DNA from: JAPHTQ01 sp051747405 | GTDB lineage: Bacteria > Pseudomonadota > Gammaproteobacteria > Thiohalomonadales > Thiohalomonadaceae | Direction: 5' to 3' | Assembly: GCA_051747405.1 (NCBI GenBank) | Contig: JBNJGC010000049.1 | Coordinates: 1 to 15,695, forward strand | Length of the DNA: 15,695 nt | Shown here: positions 12,763 through 15,695 of the stretch, one piece after another | How positions within the stretch are numbered: the stretch's first letter is position 1 | How the letters are laid out: each line of letters starts with the position of its first letter | Position numbers and translations under genes: made by a program | The notes under the pieces: generated by a model | Told to the model about the DNA's origin: nothing | The model's input: only the letters and a program-made list of their open reading frames with translations | Database searches by the model: none

Positions 12763-13794
12763 TCAACTGTTATTCAAATCTTCCCGCAACACGTCGATCA
12801 GCCTTTGCATATCCTCCGGCAGCGGCGCCGTCCACTCCAGGTACTCCCCGCTGGTCGGGTGTTCCAGCCCCAGGCGCGAGGCGTGCAGGGCCTGGCGGCG
12901 AAAGCCTCGCAGCATCTCCATCAGCGCCTCGCCGCAGGCGGGGGGCAGACGCAGCCGTCCGCCGTAGACCGGGTCGCCCACCAGGGGGTAGCGCTGGTGG
13001 GCCATGTGGACGCGGATCTGGTGGGTGCGACCGGTCTCGAGTTTCACCTTGATGTGGGTGTGGGCGCGAAAGCGCTCCTCTACCCGGTAATGGGTCACGG
13101 CCGGTTTGCCACCGCTGCGCACCACTGCCATGCGTTTGCGGTCCACCGGATGGCGTCCGAGGGGGGCATCCACCGTGCCGCCGCCGGTTAGCACGCCGTT
13201 GACCACCGCATCGTATTCACGGGTAAAGCTGCGTGCCTGCAGCTGCTCCACCAGCGCGGTCTGCGCCTCCAGGGTCTTGGCCACCACCAGCAGGCCGGTG
13301 GTCGCCTTGTCGAGACGGTGTACGATACCGGCACGGGGGACCGTGGCGATGGGCGGGTGGTGGTGCAGCAGAGCGTTGAGCAGTGTCCCCTGCCAATTGC
13401 CCGCGGCGGGGTGCACCACCAGCCCGGCGGGCTTATTGATCACCAGCAGCGCCTCATCCTCGTAGACGATGTCCAGCGCAATAGGCTCCGGCTCGAAGGC
13501 GGTCTCCGGCTCCAGCGTCACCGCCAGCTCGATCCGCTCGCCGCCGAAGAGTTTGTCCCGGGGGCGCAACGCCTTGCCATCGACCGTGACATCCCCCTTT
13601 TTTACCCACTGCTGCAAGCGGGAGCGGGAGTAGTCGGGGAAGAGCTCGGCCAGCACCTGGTCGAGGCGACGCCCGGCCAGCGACTGCGGCACCTCCGCTT
13701 GGAGTCGGCGCGACGCCTCATTGGCCGATTTACTGCTACTTTGATTTATTCCGGACGGTGCCATAGGTATACTTGGTGCCTGCTCATCTATCAT
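12763..13794 (-). CDS. rluD: RluD, 23S rRNA pseudouridine synthase
   Basis: A 343-residue RluA-family enzyme that in E. coli converts uridines 1911, 1915 and 1917 of 23S rRNA helix 69. It has an N-terminal S4 RNA-binding domain (about 41-95, LAGRRLDQVLAELFPDYSRSR) and a catalytic domain with the active-site Asp162 in HRLDKATTG (E. coli has HRLDKDTTG). Other conserved pieces are VINKPAGLVVHP (118-129) and LETGRTHQIRVHM (252-264). The start is uncertain: ATG 13794 gives about 30 residues before the region alignable with E. coli, and ATG 13764 removes ten of them; neither has a clear ribosome binding site. Only 15 bp separate the 13794 start from the divergent bamD start, so the promoters must overlap coding sequence. 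pgeF follows downstream. Confidence 0.96.
   Translation of the reverse strand: MIDEQAPSIPMAPSGINQSSSKSANEASRRLQAEVPQSLAGRRLDQVLAELFPDYSRSRLQQWVKKGDVTVDGKALRPRDKLFGGERIELAVTLEPETAFEPEPIALDIVYEDEALLVINKPAGLVVHPAAGNWQGTLLNALLHHHPPIATVPRAGIVHRLDKATTGLLVVAKTLEAQTALVEQLQARSFTREYDAVVNGVLTGGGTVDAPLGRHPVDRKRMAVVRSGGKPAVTHYRVEERFRAHTHIKVKLETGRTHQIRVHMAHQRYPLVGDPVYGGRLRLPPACGEALMEMLRGFRRQALHASRLGLEHPTSGEYLEWTAPLPEDMQRLIDVLREDLNNS
13745..13773 (+). promoter_or_regulatory. Candidate sigma-70 promoter of bamD inside rluD
   Basis: TTTATT (13745-13750) and TATACT (13768-13773) are separated by 17 bases; the -10 is 5 of 6 to consensus and the -35 only 3 of 6. Transcription would begin near 13780, about 30 bases before the bamD ATG. 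The site lies within the first codons of rluD on the opposite strand. Confidence 0.3.
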
Positions 13795-13809
13795 AAAGAA
13801 ACGGATACT

Positions 13810-14598
13810 ATGCGTTTTTCCAAAATTTTGTCCATCCTCTCCCTCGTCTGGCTACTTGGCGCCTGCGCCGTCTTCACCCAAGACGAGACCGCCGACTGGG
13901 ACGCGGAGAAGTTCTACGAAACGGCCAAAGAGGCGCTGGACAACGGCGACTATGAAACCGCCATCGACTACTACACCAAGCTGGAGGCGCGCTACCCCTA
14001 CGGTCGCTACGCGCAACAGGCTCAGCTGGAGACGGTCTACGCCCACTACAAGGCGAACGAGCCGGCGGCCGCCGTCGCCGCCGCCGATCGCTTCATCAAG
14101 CTCCACCCGCGCCATCCCAGCGTCGACTATGCCTACTACCTGCGCGGGCTTGCCACCTTCGACCAGGGCAGCGGGCTGATGGAGCGGGTATTCGACACCG
14201 ACAAATCCAAGCGCGATCCGACCAGCATCCGCGAATCCTTCAACTACTTCAAGGAGCTGGTTACCCGCTTCCCGGACAGCCGCTACACCCAGGACGCCCT
14301 CAAGCGCATGCAGGTGCTGCGCAACTACCTGGCCAAACACGAACTGCACGCCGCCGACTACTACCTGCGCCGCGGCAGCTACCTGGCCGCCGTCAACCGG
14401 GCCAAGTATGTGCTGGAGAACTACCAGCGCTCCACCGCCATCCCCGATGCCCTGGTGATCATGGTCAAGGCCTACCGCCTGATGGAGCTGCCGGATCTGG
14501 CAGAGGATGCGCTGCGCGTACTGGAGCGCAACCACCCGCAACACCCCGCCCTGGCAGAGCTCAAGGGCAGCGACACCGACACGCCGACAGAAGAATAA
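13810..14598 (+). CDS. bamD: BamD, outer-membrane assembly lipoprotein
   Basis: A 262-residue lipoprotein (E. coli 245) that forms part of the BAM complex inserting beta-barrel proteins into the outer membrane. The signal peptide ends in LGAC with C19 lipidated. TPR-like helical repeats follow, beginning at AEKFYETAKEALDNGDYETAIDYYTKLEARYP, with the typical YPYGRYAQQAQLETVYAHYK and SRYTQDALKRM segments. The frame is open upstream into rluD antisense sequence, but ATG 13810 gives the correct signal peptide, so longer starts are rejected. The ribosome binding site is weak. It is divergent from rluD, as in E. coli, and runs into the nitroreductase gene 16 bp downstream. Confidence 0.96.
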   Translation: MRFSKILSILSLVWLLGACAVFTQDETADWDAEKFYETAKEALDNGDYETAIDYYTKLEARYPYGRYAQQAQLETVYAHYKANEPAAAVAAADRFIKLHPRHPSVDYAYYLRGLATFDQGSGLMERVFDTDKSKRDPTSIRESFNYFKELVTRFPDSRYTQDALKRMQVLRNYLAKHELHAADYYLRRGSYLAAVNRAKYVLENYQRSTAIPDALVIMVKAYRLMELPDLAEDALRVLERNHPQHPALAELKGSDTDTPTEE

Positions 14599-14602
14599 CC
14601 CT

Positions 14603-14610
14603 GGGGAGGA
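14603..14610 (+). promoter_or_regulatory. Shine-Dalgarno of the nitroreductase gene
   Basis: GGGGAGGA lies four bases before the ATG at 14615, just after the bamD stop. It rules out a start further upstream inside bamD, where the frame is also open. Confidence 0.7.
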
Positions 14611-14614
14611 AACA

Positions 14615-15136
14615 ATGAAGGACTTTTTTGAAACGGTACGCCACCGCCACTCCATCCGTCAGTACCGCAGCGACCTGCCGGTGGAACAGGAGAAGCTGCA
14701 CGCCATTCTTGAGATGGCCTGCGCCGCCCCCTCCGCGGGCGACCTGCAATCCTACCGCATCAGCGTCATTACCGACGCCGAACAGCGCCGACAACTCAGC
14801 CAACTGGCGGGGGATCAAGGCTTTATCGCCGAGGCGCCGGTCACCCTCCTGTTCAGCAGCGACCCGCAGCGGGCAGCGACCAAGTACGGCGAACGCGGGG
14901 AAAAGCTCTACGCCGTGCAGGACACCACCATTGCCGCCGCCTACGCCCAGCTGGCCGTCGTGGCCAGCGGCCTGGGCTCCACCTGGGTGGGCTACTTCGA
15001 CACCGAGCAGGTCAAACAGGCCTTCGGCATCGCCCCCGAACTGGAACCCATCGCCGCCCTGAGCATCGGCTACCCCGCCGAACTGCCGGAAGAGACGCCG
15101 CGCCGCCCGCTGGACGATGTGGTGGACTACCTCTAG
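14615..15136 (+). CDS. Nitroreductase-family FMN oxidoreductase
   Basis: A compact 173-residue protein of the nitroreductase fold, normally a homodimer binding FMN and using NAD(P)H. Typical segments are VRHRHSIRQY (8-17, phosphate-binding arginines), CAAPSAGDLQSYR (36-48, the family has PSxxNxQPW, so Asn and Pro-Trp are replaced), the helix IAAAYAQLAVVASGLGSTWVG (106-126) and SIGYPAE (150-156). The substrate is not predictable from sequence. It follows bamD with a strong ribosome binding site and is probably co-transcribed. A link to outer-membrane assembly is not expected. Confidence 0.9.
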   Translation: MKDFFETVRHRHSIRQYRSDLPVEQEKLHAILEMACAAPSAGDLQSYRISVITDAEQRRQLSQLAGDQGFIAEAPVTLLFSSDPQRAATKYGERGEKLYAVQDTTIAAAYAQLAVVASGLGSTWVGYFDTEQVKQAFGIAPELEPIAALSIGYPAELPEETPRRPLDDVVDYL

Positions 15137-15139
15137 GGG

Positions 15140-15179
15140 CTCTGCATTCCCACGCAGAGCGTGGGAACGAGGTGCAGAG
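15140..15179. repeat. Nested hairpin repeat between convergent genes
   Basis: Outer arms CTCTGCA (15140-15146) and TGCAGAG (15173-15179) enclose an inner 9-bp stem TTCCCACGC/GCGTGGGAA (15147-15155, 15159-15167). It starts four bases after the nitroreductase stop and lies between convergent genes. The inner core is a form often seen as a dispersed repeat. Neither side has a T-run, so terminator function is uncertain. Confidence 0.5.
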
Positions 15180-15207
15180 GGTACCCGGCGTTGGCGGCGC
15201 GTCGCCC

Positions 15208-15546
15208 CTACGTCGCGCTGGGCCCCTCTTCGCCGGTGCGGATTCGGATCACCCGCGCCACATCGGAGACGAAGATCTTGCCGTCGCCAATCTTACCGGT
15301 ACGGGCCACGCCGGTGATCGCCTCGATGCACTGATCGACCATCTCGTCATCGATCACCACCTCGATCTTCACCTTGGGCAGGAAATCGACCACGTACTCG
15401 GCACCGCGGTAGAGCTCGGTATGGCCCTTCTGCCGACCGAAGCCCTTGACCTCGATGGCCGTCATGCCGGCAACCCCGATATCGGAGAGCGCCTCGCGCA
15501 CATCATCGAGCTTGAACGGTTTGATGATCGCTTCAATCTTCTTCAT
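15208..15546 (-). CDS. glnB: GlnB-type PII nitrogen regulatory protein
   Basis: A 112-residue PII protein, the same length as E. coli GlnB and very similar to it. It senses 2-oxoglutarate and ATP/ADP and controls NtrB and the glutamine-synthetase adenylyltransferase. The T-loop GRQKGHTELYRGAEY is intact with the uridylylated Tyr51. TGKIGDGKIFV and the C-terminal RVIRIRTGEE are the other signatures. HTELYRGAEYVVDFLPKVKIE and DVARVIRIRTGEE favour GlnB over GlnK, and no amtB is visible, although the upstream gene lies outside the window. AGGAAA precedes the ATG. The leader carries a CGCAAAG repeat. Confidence 0.96.
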   Translation of the reverse strand: MKKIEAIIKPFKLDDVREALSDIGVAGMTAIEVKGFGRQKGHTELYRGAEYVVDFLPKVKIEVVIDDEMVDQCIEAITGVARTGKIGDGKIFVSDVARVIRIRTGEEGPSAT

Positions 15547-15565
15547 ATCTCATTTCCTTTCTGGG

Positions 15566-15599
15566 TATTCACCGCAAAGACGCAAAGTGCGCAAAGGGT
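15566..15599. repeat. CGCAAAG repeat in the glnB leader
   Basis: CACCGCAAAGACGCAAAGTG followed by CGCAAAGGG holds three CGCAAAG units. It begins eight bases beyond the glnB ribosome binding site. The sequence TATTCACCGC at its gene-side end parallels TATCCACCGC in the gcvR-like leader. Confidence 0.6.
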
Positions 15600-15675
15600 G
15601 GGAGCCGTAAAGATACGTTTTATTGTATAGAGTGTGGGTCAACGTCTCCACCGCGGACCGGCTCACCTCTTAAAA

Positions 15676-15695
15676 TTAACCGCAAAGGCGCAAAG
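15676..15695. repeat. CGCAAAG repeat cut by the window end
   Basis: TTAACCGCAAAGGCGCAAAG shows two CGCAAAG units and continues beyond the last base. It may mark the edge of another repeat-bounded unit upstream of glnB. Confidence 0.5.

Noticed and set aside
13318..13809. Upstream in-frame extension of bamD
   Set aside because: It is antisense to rluD; the lipoprotein signal peptide at ATG 13810 fixes the real start.
14507..14614. Upstream in-frame extension of the nitroreductase into bamD
   Set aside because: A strong Shine-Dalgarno directly before ATG 14615 and the family N-terminus show the real start.

Overview
This is a GC-rich chromosomal window from a gammaproteobacterium. The protein sequences of ClpB, RluD, PgeF, BamD and GlnB resemble their Escherichia coli counterparts, and the bamD / rluD-pgeF / clpB neighbourhood is typical of that class. 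The many intergenic palindromic repeats suggest a free-living environmental lineage, perhaps a Chromatiales or sulfur-oxidiser relative. The genus cannot be fixed from the sequence alone. Nothing looks like a phage, a CRISPR array, a tRNA, an rRNA or a transposase gene.

Layout from left to right. The 3' part of a PAS-GGDEF diguanylate cyclase gene (1-753, +) is followed by a repeat-filled gap with three small hairpins. A long run of minus-strand genes follows; read in transcription order, from high to low coordinates, it is rluD, pgeF, gcvR-like, def, plsC-like, a lipoprotein solute-binding protein, a PAS/GAF/HD-GYP sensor, a membrane-anchored glutamate-synthase-like FMN protein, clpB and a small CPXCG zinc-ribbon protein. 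On the plus strand, bamD diverges from rluD and is followed 16 bp later by a small nitroreductase. glnB (minus strand) converges on the nitroreductase at the right end.

How the genes work together. bamD, rluD, pgeF and clpB form the old conserved neighbourhood: outer-membrane assembly, 23S rRNA pseudouridylation, peptidoglycan editing and protein disaggregation. Here pgeF and clpB are about 8 kb apart, separated by two inserted sets. One set is gcvR-like/def/plsC-like, tightly packed and probably one transcript. The other is solute-binding lipoprotein / HD-GYP sensor / FMN protein. In that set the first two genes overlap by one base, and this suggests a periplasmic ligand-sensing module that degrades cyclic di-GMP. 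The GGDEF gene at the left edge would make the same messenger. glnB is a PII nitrogen sensor with an intact uridylylation site.

The least ordinary aspect of the window is its intergenic DNA. At least seven families of short repeats occupy nearly every gap: GGAGT-headed hairpins, CACAGAG and CGCAAAG repeats, GTCATTCCGG double hairpins, GTAGGTTGGGG palindromes, GTAGGATGCGC palindromes and GTAGAAG paired repeats. Several sit directly against stop codons or just upstream of ribosome binding sites. I did not find a convincing new multi-gene system. The best candidates for follow-up are the binding-protein/HD-GYP pair and the GGAGT hairpin family.
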